NCBI GenBank assembly: GCA_021740905.1
Contig: JAIOYV010000019.1
Span: 16,277 to 80,276 of the forward strand
From: Bacteroidales bacterium
Lineage (GTDB): Bacteria; Bacteroidota; Bacteroidia; Bacteroidales; M50B96
Length of the DNA stretch: 64,000 bases
Direction of reading: 5' to 3'
Positions within the stretch are counted from its first letter, which is position 1; the number at the start of each line of letters is the position of its first letter. This document shows positions 55,383 through 64,000 of this stretch, piece by piece. Below the pieces are notes generated by a model that made no database searches, had not been told where the DNA came from, and saw only the letters and a list, made by a program, of their open reading frames with translations. The position numbers were made by a program, and so were the translations under genes.

Positions 55383-57167
55383 ATGAAAAAATTAGTTTTA
55401 TCACTTTTAGTTTTAGTAGCTATTTTTAGCGTAGGGGCAAACGCCCAAAACACAATCAACAATTCATTCTTCGATCAGGTAGATTACGTTGGTGCTTTCG
55501 GTACTACCGACTGGACTTCGGGCTGGGCTAATTTCGACCCACAAACCACAGTTTATCCTGCAACCACAGTTACTATCCCAAATGGTAATCTTTCTACCCA
55601 AACCTGGACTTCGGGCAATGTATATTTATTGAACGGTTGGGTGCGTGTTCCAAACGGAGTAACTTTGACTATTCAGCCCGGCACCATTATCCGTGGCGAT
55701 TACGCCAACCAGGGTGCTTTGATCGTTGAGCGCGGAGGTACATTGATCGCTGATGGAACAGCTGCCAACCCAATCGTTTTCACATCGAACCAGGCCCCTG
55801 GCTCAAGGGCTGCCGGTGATTGGGGTGGTATAATCGTTCTTGGTTATGCAACTATCAATGTTCCTGGCGGGACAGCCATTATCGAAGGTGGCGTAGGATC
55901 AACTTTTGGTGGAACAAACGATGCTGACAACTCAGGTATCTTAAAGTACGTACGTATTGAATTCCCCGGTATCGCTTTCTCCCCAAACAACGAAATCAAT
56001 GGTTTAACCATGGGTGGTGTTGGTAGTGGTACTACCCTTGATTATATCCAGGTTTCATACTCTGGCGATGATTCTTTTGAGTGGTTTGGTGGCACTGTTA
56101 ATGCCAAGCACCTTATCGCTTTCCGTGGTATGGACGATGATTTTGACTGTGATTTCGGATATAGGGGAATGATACAATATGGTGTTATCTTAAGAGACCC
56201 TGCAGCTGCCGATGCAGCCGGTGATTCAAATGGTTTTGAAGTGGACAACGATGGTTCGGGTTCTTCAAATACCCCAATTACACAACCTGTATTTTCAAAT
56301 GTAAGCGTTTTTGGCCCACAGGCAACTCCATCAACAACTATTTCTACCTACTATGCACGTTCTATGTATCTTAGAAGAAACAATAAAATTGATATCTTCA
56401 ATTCTATTTTAACTGCATGGAAATTTGGTTTAAGGATTAAGGATTCCTCTACCGAGTTAAATGCAACCAATAACGAATTACGTATTGAAAACTGTATCAT
56501 GGCCGGTATGAACGATTGGTTCGAGACTCCTTTCTCTGGTTCTTATTTCATGGCTCCTTCGCGCAACAACGATACGTTGACCAACAACAGTGATTTAATG
56601 ATCACAAATCCATATAACCTGACAGCACCTAACTTTATGCCGCTTAGTGGTTCACCTGTTTTCAATGCTTCGTACTGGGGAACAAACTATTCAATTTCAG
56701 GAAATGTTACTTATGACAATGCTTCGCAAACTGTTTTAAATGGTTGTACTGTTGAATTGTTAAGTGGATCAACTGTATTGTTTACAACTACTACCGATGG
56801 TTCAGGGAACTTTCTTTTCGATGCAGTTCCGGACGGAACTTATTCAGTAAGGGCTTCTACTACCCGTGCCTGGGGTGGAGTAAATATTATTGACGTAGTT
56901 ATTGCCCGTAAATATGCTGCTACTCTTCAAACATTAACTCCTTTCAAAGTAATGGCAGGTGATGTAACCGAAGATGGCGTATTGAATATTTTGGATGCTT
57001 TGATGATCCAACGTAAAATAGCTACCTTAACTACCCCGGCCTGGACTGCTGACAACTGGGTATTCGAAATGCCTTCAGTAACTGTTGCCGGTGCAAACGT
57101 AACTGCCAATATAAAAGGTTCGGTTTCAGGCGACGTTCATGGAAATGCAACCCCTCCAGCTAACTAA
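55383..57167 (+). CDS. Secreted beta-helix protein with C-terminal dockerin-like module
   Basis: A secreted protein of 594 residues. The signal peptide ends GANAQ. Residues about 60-425 look like a right-handed beta-helix domain (VTLTIQPGTIIRGD, GALIVERGGTLIADGTAANPIVFTSN, GDWGGIIVLG, YSGDDSFEWFGG). A carboxypeptidase-regulatory/CnaB-like domain (about 437-495) leads into a dockerin-like pair: unit 1 WGGVNIIDVVIARKYA and unit 2 GDVTEDGVLNILDALMIQRKIA, the latter with Asp/Thr/Asp/Asn/Asp at calcium-loop positions 1, 3, 5, 9, 12. Unit 1 lacks the first three ligands. It ends with a G-D-V-H-G-N tail and has no ordinary T9SS domain. It lies between two cohesin-domain genes, its likely partners (inference). 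Confidence 0.82.
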   Translation: MKKLVLSLLVLVAIFSVGANAQNTINNSFFDQVDYVGAFGTTDWTSGWANFDPQTTVYPATTVTIPNGNLSTQTWTSGNVYLLNGWVRVPNGVTLTIQPGTIIRGDYANQGALIVERGGTLIADGTAANPIVFTSNQAPGSRAAGDWGGIIVLGYATINVPGGTAIIEGGVGSTFGGTNDADNSGILKYVRIEFPGIAFSPNNEINGLTMGGVGSGTTLDYIQVSYSGDDSFEWFGGTVNAKHLIAFRGMDDDFDCDFGYRGMIQYGVILRDPAAADAAGDSNGFEVDNDGSGSSNTPITQPVFSNVSVFGPQATPSTTISTYYARSMYLRRNNKIDIFNSILTAWKFGLRIKDSSTELNATNNELRIENCIMAGMNDWFETPFSGSYFMAPSRNNDTLTNNSDLMITNPYNLTAPNFMPLSGSPVFNASYWGTNYSISGNVTYDNASQTVLNGCTVELLSGSTVLFTTTTDGSGNFLFDAVPDGTYSVRASTTRAWGGVNIIDVVIARKYAATLQTLTPFKVMAGDVTEDGVLNILDALMIQRKIATLTTPAWTADNWVFEMPSVTVAGANVTANIKGSVSGDVHGNATPPAN

Positions 57168-57321
57168 TTTGCCATATTCTTACCATAATGATGTAAGAAA
57201 TAGCAACAAATGGATTTAATAAGAGCCGGGGTAGGGCTGCGATATTCATCATGTTGCCTTATTCCGGTCTTTGCATTTTTAAAACGTCCCAAAGTAAAAA
57301 CTGAACACAAACAGATAAAAA

Positions 57322-60300
57322 ATGAAAAAAATTATAAGCATAATCGGAATAATGATGTCGCTGGTAGCGATATCGTTTGCCCAGATTAATGTTACTTTAG
57401 GCACAGTTACGATGCAAGCCACTGATGTGGGAAGTGTTGTAAATGTGCCGGTAATAGTAACTCAGGGCGCATCGGGCATTGGTTCGATGCAATTCAAGGT
57501 TTCGTACGACGGAACTGTATTAAGCCCGGTTTCTCAATCGGCAACCAATCAAGGACTGATCAATCCATTACCTGCAACCATCCCCGGTGGTTCATGGTAT
57601 GCGGGCGTTCAGTCCAACGCAATTTCCCCCAACTGGTTCGACGGAACTTTTACCGGCATCACCATTGCCAATGGGGATACTCTTTTTAAATTGCAATTTA
57701 CTTACAATGGAGGTTCTTCATCGCTTAATTTTGATGCGACCAATTGTTTTGTGTATGATGTGAATTATTCACCCTTTACCCTGAACCTAAGCAACGGCGC
57801 AGTAATGCAACAGGCTCCTGCACAGGACATGACCCTTTCGATGGCTGATTTCAACTTAACTGTTGCCAATATTGGCGATACCATCGATGTGCCCGTTCAG
57901 GTGGTTTATGGTGATAGCAATATTGGCTCGATCCAATTGGAAATCTCTTTTAACAATAGTGCTCTTTCACTGGTTCAGCAAAGCCCAACCAATGTAGGTT
58001 TGGTGAATGCTGCCGCAATAACCCTGGCCAATGGTGGCGATTGGGTAGCCGGGGCTTCAACCGGATCGAGCATTGTTTGTACCTGGTTCGATCCACTTTT
58101 TGCAGGGATCGAACTAATGGACAACACAGTCTTGTTCGAGCTTCGTTTTGTTTACCTGGGAGGTTCATCAGCACTCGATTTCAATGCCAACAATAGTTTT
58201 GTTTTCGATGCACTTTATTCACCTATAACTGTGGTTTATGACAACGGAACTATGACAGGCTCTGGTGTTCCTGCCATGCCAATGGCTTACACTTTTGCAG
58301 CTACTTCGGCAACCTACAACAGCATTGATTTGAATGGAGCTGCTGTTGCCAACAACGCATTGACAATTGCCTATTTTGAATATGGAAGCGACACAAACTA
58401 TGGCGATACAGCCTATGCTGTGCAAAGCCCTGTGAGTGATTCCATGGCAGTTTCAGCCCCGGTTTCAGGTTTGATGGCAAACAGTACCTACCATTTCCGT
58501 TTGGTTTGCGAAAACAACATAGGTATGGCTTATGGACAGGATATGACTTTCACAACAGCAACAGCACCAGCCAACATGCTTGTAGCTATTGATGATTACG
58601 ATGCCACGGGAATGGCCTTAGGTTCCATTATTAATGTTCCCGTGATTGCAACAATGGGTTACAATGGTGTAGGTTCGATGCAGTTCAGCATTCTATACGA
58701 CAGCCTGGTTTTGACACCGGTCGTTCAAAGTGTTACCAATGTAGGTCTTACCAACCTATTGGCAGCTACCACTGCAAATGGTGGAGAATGGCTTTCAGGG
58801 ATCAGTAACCAGACCATCAATTGTAATTGGTTCGACCCTTCGTTTTCGGGGATAAATATCCTTACAGGCGACACCTTGTTTGAATTGCAATTTACCTACA
58901 TAGGTGGAAACAGCGACCTGGAATTTGGGATATCAAACTATGTGTACGACAATGCATTTATGGCCCTGAACGTAGATTATACCAATGGTTCGGTTAGCGC
59001 TCAACCTGTTGTTACAATTGCCGATTTGGTGATTACCGAGATCATGTACAACCCACCTGAATCGGGAACTGATTCGCTGGAATTTATCGAGGTGTACAAC
59101 AAAGGTGCAGCCGCCGACCTCAGCGGTTATTATTTCTCAGATGGAGTAGAAGGGAATTTTCCATCCATTGTATTGACTTCGGGTGAATATTTGCTGTTTG
59201 CTGTTGATTCAGTAGCTTTTGAAAACAATTTTGGTCTTACTGCCTATCAATGGACATCAGGTGCTTTATCCAACAGTGGCGAAAGCATTGAAATTTCTGC
59301 ACCCAACGCAACAGTGGTGGATTATGTGAATTTCGATGATAATTCCCCCTGGCCAACTTCGCCCGATGGGAATGGACCTTCGCTCACTTTGTGCGACCCA
59401 AGCTCGGACAATGCAGTGGCTGCCAACTGGAGCGCATCTACCGAAGCAACCAGTATTATCGACAATGGGATAGAAATCCTGGCCACCCCCGGCGCAGGTT
59501 GCTATGTCGCCCCAAGTTACGATGTGGCTGTCAGCATCAGCGATATGAACCTGGGTGTAAATGATATTGGAACAACCATCAATATTCCTGTTGTAATGGA
59601 TTTGGGGTACAATGGAATTGGTTCGATGCAATTCGAAGTTTCCTACGACCCGGCAGTTTTAACCCCTGTTATGCAAAGTGCTACGAATGTCGGACTTATT
59701 AACCCGGCCTCAGAAACCACTGCTAATAATGGTGATTGGTTTGCCGGAAACGGTTCGGGTTCGTCCATCGTTTGCAACTGGTTCGACCCTACTTTTGCAG
59801 GTATCAATATGACCTCGGGTACTACTGTTTTTGAATTGCAGTTTACTTATTTAGGTGGATCATCAGCTTTGGAATTTAACACATCCAACAGTTTTGTATA
59901 CGATCCTTCATTCAATCTTTTGAGTCTTGATTTAAGCAATGCAACACTAACAGGCGCCCAGGCTCCTGCAATGCCAATGGCTTATACCCAGGCTGCGACT
60001 GCTATTACCCACAACGAAGCGATGTTGAATGGTATCGCGGTAGCAAACAATGCGGTAACAACCACTTATTTTGAATACGGAACCAATGTAAACTATGGCG
60101 ACACGGCTTTTATAGCCCAAAGCCCGGTAAACGATTCTACTATGGTTTCGACAATGGCTATGAACCTGGCTGCAAATACAGAATATCATTTCCGTTTGGT
60201 TTGTGAAAACAGTTACGGAACATCCTACGGTCAGGATATGAGTTTTACCACCTCTTCTGCTCCTGCCGAAATGGAAATTTCGATTGCCAATTTCGATGCT

Positions 60301-63300
60301 ACCGGGATTTCTGCCGGGAGTATTATCAATGTTCCGGTTGTTGCCGATATGGGATACAATGGTGTCGGTTCGATGCAGTTCAGCATTACCTACAATAACC
60401 AGGTGTTGACCCCGGTTGTACAATCATTGACTTTGGTTGGTTTAACAAATCCATTAGCCGCAACCACTGCAAACGGTGGCGAATGGCTTTCGGGTATATT
60501 CAGCCAGACGATCAATTGCAACTGGTTCGATCCATTGTATACCGGTATCAACATTACCAGTGGCGATACTTTGTTTGAACTGCAATTTACCTATCTCGGT
60601 GGAGTTTCCGATTTAAATTTCGGTTCGTCCAATTACGTGTACAATGCTGCATTTGCTGCTATCAATGTGGATTACAACAATGGTTCGGTGTACGAATTTG
60701 TGATACCTGATCAGGAATTGTTCTTTTCGGAATATATCGAGGGTTCATCCAATAACAAAGCACTCGAAATTTACAACCCTACTTCTTTGGCTGTAAACCT
60801 TAGTGATTATCTTATCCTGCAAACCTCAAACGGAAGCGATTGGATTTACATCCACACTTTCCCGGCAGGTGCGACCCTTGCAGCCTCGTCAACCTGGGTA
60901 ATGGTATCCGATCAAATTAGTTTGGCTTTATACGATACAACCCTTGCCGATGAGGTCCTTGCTTTTCCCGAATTGGTGTACTTCAACGGCGATGATGCCC
61001 GTGCCCTTGCTAAAATTGTAAATGGCGACACTGTGATTATTGATGTGATCGGCGAAGCAGGTTATGACCCGGGAACAGGATGGGCCGTGGCTGGCGTGGC
61101 CAATGCAACCCTGAACCATACATTGATCAGGAAATCAACCATTCAACATGGTAATTCAAACTGGGCATCTTCAGCAGGGACCGATGCAAACAACTCGGAA
61201 TGGATTGTGGAGGCTCAAAATACCATCGACCTGGGCAACTTTATTTCGGTTAACCTTGAGTTTGACATTGCCGATGTGACCTATACTTCGACTATGGTTG
61301 GGGATACAGTGAACATTCCGGTGGTTATTACTGCCGGAAATACTGGAATTGCTTCGATGCAGCTTGAGATCAGTTTTGATGCAATGGTATTACAACCGGT
61401 AATGCAATCTGTTACAAATACAGGTATTGTGAACCCAGCCGCCGCCACATCGGCCAACAATGGCGAATGGTTTGCCGGTACCGGAACTGGGAGTTCAATC
61501 AGTTGCAACTGGTTCGACCCGACCTTTGCCGGAATCGAATTGACATCTGGAAGCACTTTATTTGAATTGCAGTTTGTGTACCTCGGAGGAAGTTCAAGCA
61601 TCGATTTCAATACGAACAATTGCTATGCTTACGATCCTGCATATAATGCAATTAATACAAATTATTTAAATGGTTCGGTCAGTGGCGATGTGGCTTCAGC
61701 TCCTCTTGCTATCACCGAAGGAACAAGCAATATTACCGATATATCGGCATCGCTGACCGGAACCATTTCTGCCAATAATGCACTTACAGTTGCCTATTTT
61801 GAATTTGGTCTCAGCAACAGCTATGGCGACACGGCTTATGTGGCTCAGAACCCGGTCAATTCAACCCTTGCTGTAAGCGCTGACATAAATGGTTTGATGC
61901 CGAATACCATGTATCATTACCGTTTGGTAGCTGAAAATGCGTATGGTCTTTCGTATGGAGCCGATTCCACATTTACCACTTCGGCAGCACCTGCCGACAT
62001 GATGATTCAAATCAACGACTTTGACGCTACGATGTATTCACCTGGCGATACAATTGAGATTCCGGTTACAGTTCTGGACGGTTACAACGGTGTTAGTTCG
62101 ATGCAGTTTTCGATTCAATTCGATCCTGCCATTCTTACCCCTGTCGTAATTTCTATTACCAATTCGGGTATTTACAATCCGGCGGCAGTAACCACTGCCA
62201 ATGGTGGCGATTGGATTTCGGGTGCCGGTGCAGACAGCATCATTTCCTGCAACTGGTTCGATCCCTTGTTCCTCGGTATTGATTTGCAAGCCGGTACTAC
62301 TATGTTTGAATTGCAATTTGTGTATCATGGAGGAGAATCAGCCATCGAATTTTTACAGTCCTCAAGCTATGTGTACGATGCAGCTTTCAGTGCACTTCAG
62401 GTTGAATATATTGATGGAAACCTGACGGGAGTAAACTTCCAGACTATTAACCTGCCTGTTGGCTGGAGCATTTGGTCAACTTACATGATCCCAGGCAATC
62501 CTAATATTGCAACTGTTTTTGCACCTTTAGGAAGCGAGGTAATTCTTGTAAAAAATGGTAATGGACAAGTTTATTGGCCTTTATTTGGATTAAATGCTAT
62601 TGGTAACTTAGCAATTGGCGAAGGTTATCAGGCAAAAATGAACACTAGTCAAACACTGGATATTTATGGCATACCTGTAGTTCCTGAATTAAGCCCCGTA
62701 TCCCTTCCTATGGGCTGGAGCATTGTTGGATACCTTAGAGCTAATCCGGCCAATGTGGTTGACATGCTATCGGGTATTGTATCGGAAATAGCTATTGTTA
62801 AGGATGGCAACGGAGCTGTATATTGGCCTGCATTTAATGTAAATATGATTGGGAATATGATGACTGGCAAAGGATATCAAATCAAAGTCAACAGTCAGGT
62901 TGTTCTTACCTATCCTGCCAATTCTGTTTCAACAGTGAGTAGTTCAAAAATGGAAACGATCACACAATATTACGGGAAAGCCATCAACACCGGAAACAAC
63001 ATGACTGTTTGTTTCCCAGCGAGTTCGTGGCAGAATGTACCAACAATTGGCTCCGAGATTGCGGTTAAGGATGCCAACGGGGCCATTGTTGGATCATCCG
63101 TATTTTCCGGGAACAACACAGCAATAACTATATGGGGCGATGATGACCTCAGTGCTGAAACTGATGGTTTGTTCCTTGGTGAAGATTTGCATTTCTATCT
63201 TTGGAACCCGGCTACCGGCACAGAACAGCTTGTTCAGGTCGACATCTGGCAAGAAGGACAAGGATATTATGAAACCAACGGGATTGCCGTAATTGGCAAA

Positions 63301-63582
63301 CTTGCCCCGGTTTCCAGCATCAACAATTTTTCATTCAATGTATATCCAAATCCATTTGTTAGCTCAGCTAAAATTGATTTGAGCCTTCAATCCGCAGGGA
63401 GAGTAAAAATTGAACTCTATGATGAGGCAGGCCGATTGGTCCAACTCATAGCTGATACTTATTTCGACAAAGGGCAACAAAGCCTCGAAATCGATGCAGC
63501 CAATCTTCCGGCAGGTAATTATCAGATTAAAATACAAACCGCACAACAAAATGATTCTAAGTTCATCGTTAGGATTCGATAA
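57322..63582 (+). CDS. Giant T9SS scaffold with seven cohesin-like, three FN3-like and two lamin-tail domains
   Basis: A secreted protein of 2086 residues. The signal peptide ends SFAQ. Order: cohesin-like 1 and 2 (about 22-310), FN3, cohesin 3 (415-560), lamin-tail domain (VITEIMYNPPESGTDSLEFIEVYN, 562-725), cohesin 4 (730-880), FN3, cohesin 5 (982-1125), a second lamin-tail domain (FFSEYIEGSSNNKALEIYNP, 1128-1310), cohesin 6 (1312-1455), FN3, cohesin 7 (1556-1708). Two GWSIxxxY modules (1710-1930) follow, then a T9SS type A tail (VYPNPF, about 2005-2086). Every cohesin-like unit has a W-F-D motif. The C-terminal 370 residues resemble those of the giant phosphoesterase. It probably displays dockerin partners on the surface (inference). 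Confidence 0.87.
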   Translation: MKKIISIIGIMMSLVAISFAQINVTLGTVTMQATDVGSVVNVPVIVTQGASGIGSMQFKVSYDGTVLSPVSQSATNQGLINPLPATIPGGSWYAGVQSNAISPNWFDGTFTGITIANGDTLFKLQFTYNGGSSSLNFDATNCFVYDVNYSPFTLNLSNGAVMQQAPAQDMTLSMADFNLTVANIGDTIDVPVQVVYGDSNIGSIQLEISFNNSALSLVQQSPTNVGLVNAAAITLANGGDWVAGASTGSSIVCTWFDPLFAGIELMDNTVLFELRFVYLGGSSALDFNANNSFVFDALYSPITVVYDNGTMTGSGVPAMPMAYTFAATSATYNSIDLNGAAVANNALTIAYFEYGSDTNYGDTAYAVQSPVSDSMAVSAPVSGLMANSTYHFRLVCENNIGMAYGQDMTFTTATAPANMLVAIDDYDATGMALGSIINVPVIATMGYNGVGSMQFSILYDSLVLTPVVQSVTNVGLTNLLAATTANGGEWLSGISNQTINCNWFDPSFSGINILTGDTLFELQFTYIGGNSDLEFGISNYVYDNAFMALNVDYTNGSVSAQPVVTIADLVITEIMYNPPESGTDSLEFIEVYNKGAAADLSGYYFSDGVEGNFPSIVLTSGEYLLFAVDSVAFENNFGLTAYQWTSGALSNSGESIEISAPNATVVDYVNFDDNSPWPTSPDGNGPSLTLCDPSSDNAVAANWSASTEATSIIDNGIEILATPGAGCYVAPSYDVAVSISDMNLGVNDIGTTINIPVVMDLGYNGIGSMQFEVSYDPAVLTPVMQSATNVGLINPASETTANNGDWFAGNGSGSSIVCNWFDPTFAGINMTSGTTVFELQFTYLGGSSALEFNTSNSFVYDPSFNLLSLDLSNATLTGAQAPAMPMAYTQAATAITHNEAMLNGIAVANNAVTTTYFEYGTNVNYGDTAFIAQSPVNDSTMVSTMAMNLAANTEYHFRLVCENSYGTSYGQDMSFTTSSAPAEMEISIANFDATGISAGSIINVPVVADMGYNGVGSMQFSITYNNQVLTPVVQSLTLVGLTNPLAATTANGGEWLSGIFSQTINCNWFDPLYTGINITSGDTLFELQFTYLGGVSDLNFGSSNYVYNAAFAAINVDYNNGSVYEFVIPDQELFFSEYIEGSSNNKALEIYNPTSLAVNLSDYLILQTSNGSDWIYIHTFPAGATLAASSTWVMVSDQISLALYDTTLADEVLAFPELVYFNGDDARALAKIVNGDTVIIDVIGEAGYDPGTGWAVAGVANATLNHTLIRKSTIQHGNSNWASSAGTDANNSEWIVEAQNTIDLGNFISVNLEFDIADVTYTSTMVGDTVNIPVVITAGNTGIASMQLEISFDAMVLQPVMQSVTNTGIVNPAAATSANNGEWFAGTGTGSSISCNWFDPTFAGIELTSGSTLFELQFVYLGGSSSIDFNTNNCYAYDPAYNAINTNYLNGSVSGDVASAPLAITEGTSNITDISASLTGTISANNALTVAYFEFGLSNSYGDTAYVAQNPVNSTLAVSADINGLMPNTMYHYRLVAENAYGLSYGADSTFTTSAAPADMMIQINDFDATMYSPGDTIEIPVTVLDGYNGVSSMQFSIQFDPAILTPVVISITNSGIYNPAAVTTANGGDWISGAGADSIISCNWFDPLFLGIDLQAGTTMFELQFVYHGGESAIEFLQSSSYVYDAAFSALQVEYIDGNLTGVNFQTINLPVGWSIWSTYMIPGNPNIATVFAPLGSEVILVKNGNGQVYWPLFGLNAIGNLAIGEGYQAKMNTSQTLDIYGIPVVPELSPVSLPMGWSIVGYLRANPANVVDMLSGIVSEIAIVKDGNGAVYWPAFNVNMIGNMMTGKGYQIKVNSQVVLTYPANSVSTVSSSKMETITQYYGKAINTGNNMTVCFPASSWQNVPTIGSEIAVKDANGAIVGSSVFSGNNTAITIWGDDDLSAETDGLFLGEDLHFYLWNPATGTEQLVQVDIWQEGQGYYETNGIAVIGKLAPVSSINNFSFNVYPNPFVSSAKIDLSLQSAGRVKIELYDEAGRLVQLIADTYFDKGQQSLEIDAANLPAGNYQIKIQTAQQNDSKFIVRIR

Positions 63583-63597
63583 GGAGTAGTTAAACTA

Positions 63598-63638
63598 TGG
63601 TGAAAGGGTACTCAGGAATGGGTGCCCTTTTTTTGTGG
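63598..63638 (+). terminator. Rho-independent terminator after the cohesin scaffold gene
   Basis: An imperfect stem AAAGGGTAC / GGTGCCCTTT is followed directly by seven T residues (around 63629-63635), about 20 bp after the stop codon. Confidence 0.8.
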
Positions 63639-63707
63639 TTAATTGTAAGTGCATCTCATATATTAATTTAGGATATAAGATCAACCCACGATTAAAGCGG
63701 GGCAAGC

Positions 63708-63762
63708 TGATTTTTGATTTATGATCTGGTGATTCGCTCCAAACTTCTTAAATCAAAAATCA
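63708..63762. repeat. 13-bp inverted repeat
   Basis: Arms TGATTTTTGATTT (63708-63720) and AAATCAAAAATCA (63750-63762) are perfect complements around a 29-base centre. The arms are A+T-only apart from one or two bases, so function is doubtful. Confidence 0.4.
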
Positions 63763-63862
63763 TTGAATTAAGATTGATTCAACCACAATATCAATCTCTT
63801 TCAATCTTTTAAATAGAAAGGAATATCTTGCCAAATAAAACACGAATATTATTGATAAGAGC

Positions 63863-63966
63863 CTACATTTTTTACAAGACCTTTCCGTCGTTGTAAAAAA
63901 AGCCTGATAAATCAGGGAGGACAGTACCACCGAATTTATTACCTTTAGGTCTTGTAAAAAATGTAG
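63863..63966. repeat. 104-bp element with perfect 20-bp terminal inverted repeats
   Basis: Arms CTACATTTTTTACAAGACCT (63863-63882) and AGGTCTTGTAAAAAATGTAG (63947-63966) are exact complements. The 64-base centre has its own small hairpin, CCTGAT-AA-ATCAGG (63903-63916). The size and structure resemble a miniature inverted-repeat element or a strongly folded RNA; no target-site duplication is obvious. Confidence 0.6.
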
Positions 63967-64000
63967 TTATAATATTGATTAGAAGGAACTCGACATGAGC

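Larger units (their letters stand above)
63639..64000. other. Terminal non-coding region with inverted repeats
   Basis: No gene is recognised. Apart from the two inverted-repeat structures listed separately the sequence is plain and A+T-rich; the next gene probably lies beyond the window. Confidence 0.5.

Overview
The window looks like chromosomal DNA of a free-living, probably aquatic or sediment member of the Bacteroidota (Bacteroidales/Marinilabiliales-like; the exact lineage is inferred). The signs are many secreted proteins with type IX secretion (T9SS) C-terminal sorting domains, two large TonB-dependent receptors with carboxypeptidase-regulatory-like N-termini, Bacteroidota-style promoters (TAnnTTTG -7 boxes) and an A+T-rich sequence. 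No rRNA, tRNA, CRISPR array or prophage was recognised.

Layout: 1-3736 is the 3' part of an MCE lipid-transport operon (permease, ATPase, MCE protein) followed directly by an Omp85/BamA-like barrel. 3831-13748 is an envelope-stress-like region: an Ig-repeat/ice-binding-like lipoprotein, a large OmpA-family protein, an OmpA lipoprotein, a cupin, a B12-binding radical SAM enzyme with a decayed partial copy upstream, a small barrel protein and an AraC-type regulator. Five promoters here share one bipartite operator: two TGTAA half-sites 21 bp apart, with the second half-site 19 bp upstream of the -7 box in at least four. The AraC protein is the obvious candidate regulator.

14000-19870 is a type I restriction-modification locus damaged twice, by a frameshift at the start of hsdM and an amber codon near the start of hsdR. 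A REP-associated (RAYT) transposase with its REP-like hairpins sits between hsdS and hsdR, and one hairpin plus a 15-bp tandem repeat lies inside the transposase gene. A possibly truncated PIN-like gene follows.

20905-35819 holds giant secreted proteins: a 2.5-kaa fusion of phytase-like, metallophosphatase and 5'-nucleotidase modules, a 1.6-kaa FG-GAP protein with eleven near-identical 51-residue repeats, and a T9SS carboxylesterase. 36096-43650 has a DUF1801 protein, an unusual aminotransferase with an extra half-domain, two flippase-like membrane proteins around a PHP-like protein lacking its first metal histidines, and an ArnT-like glycosyltransferase. 43647-48741 looks like a phosphorus-scavenging operon (T9SS protein, TonB receptor, beta-propeller phytase lipoprotein). 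49192-63582 is a TonB receptor with a two-cohesin protein, a dockerin-bearing beta-helix protein and a seven-cohesin T9SS protein. It is the best candidate for an under-described system: a cell-surface cohesin/dockerin assembly tied to a TonB receptor.
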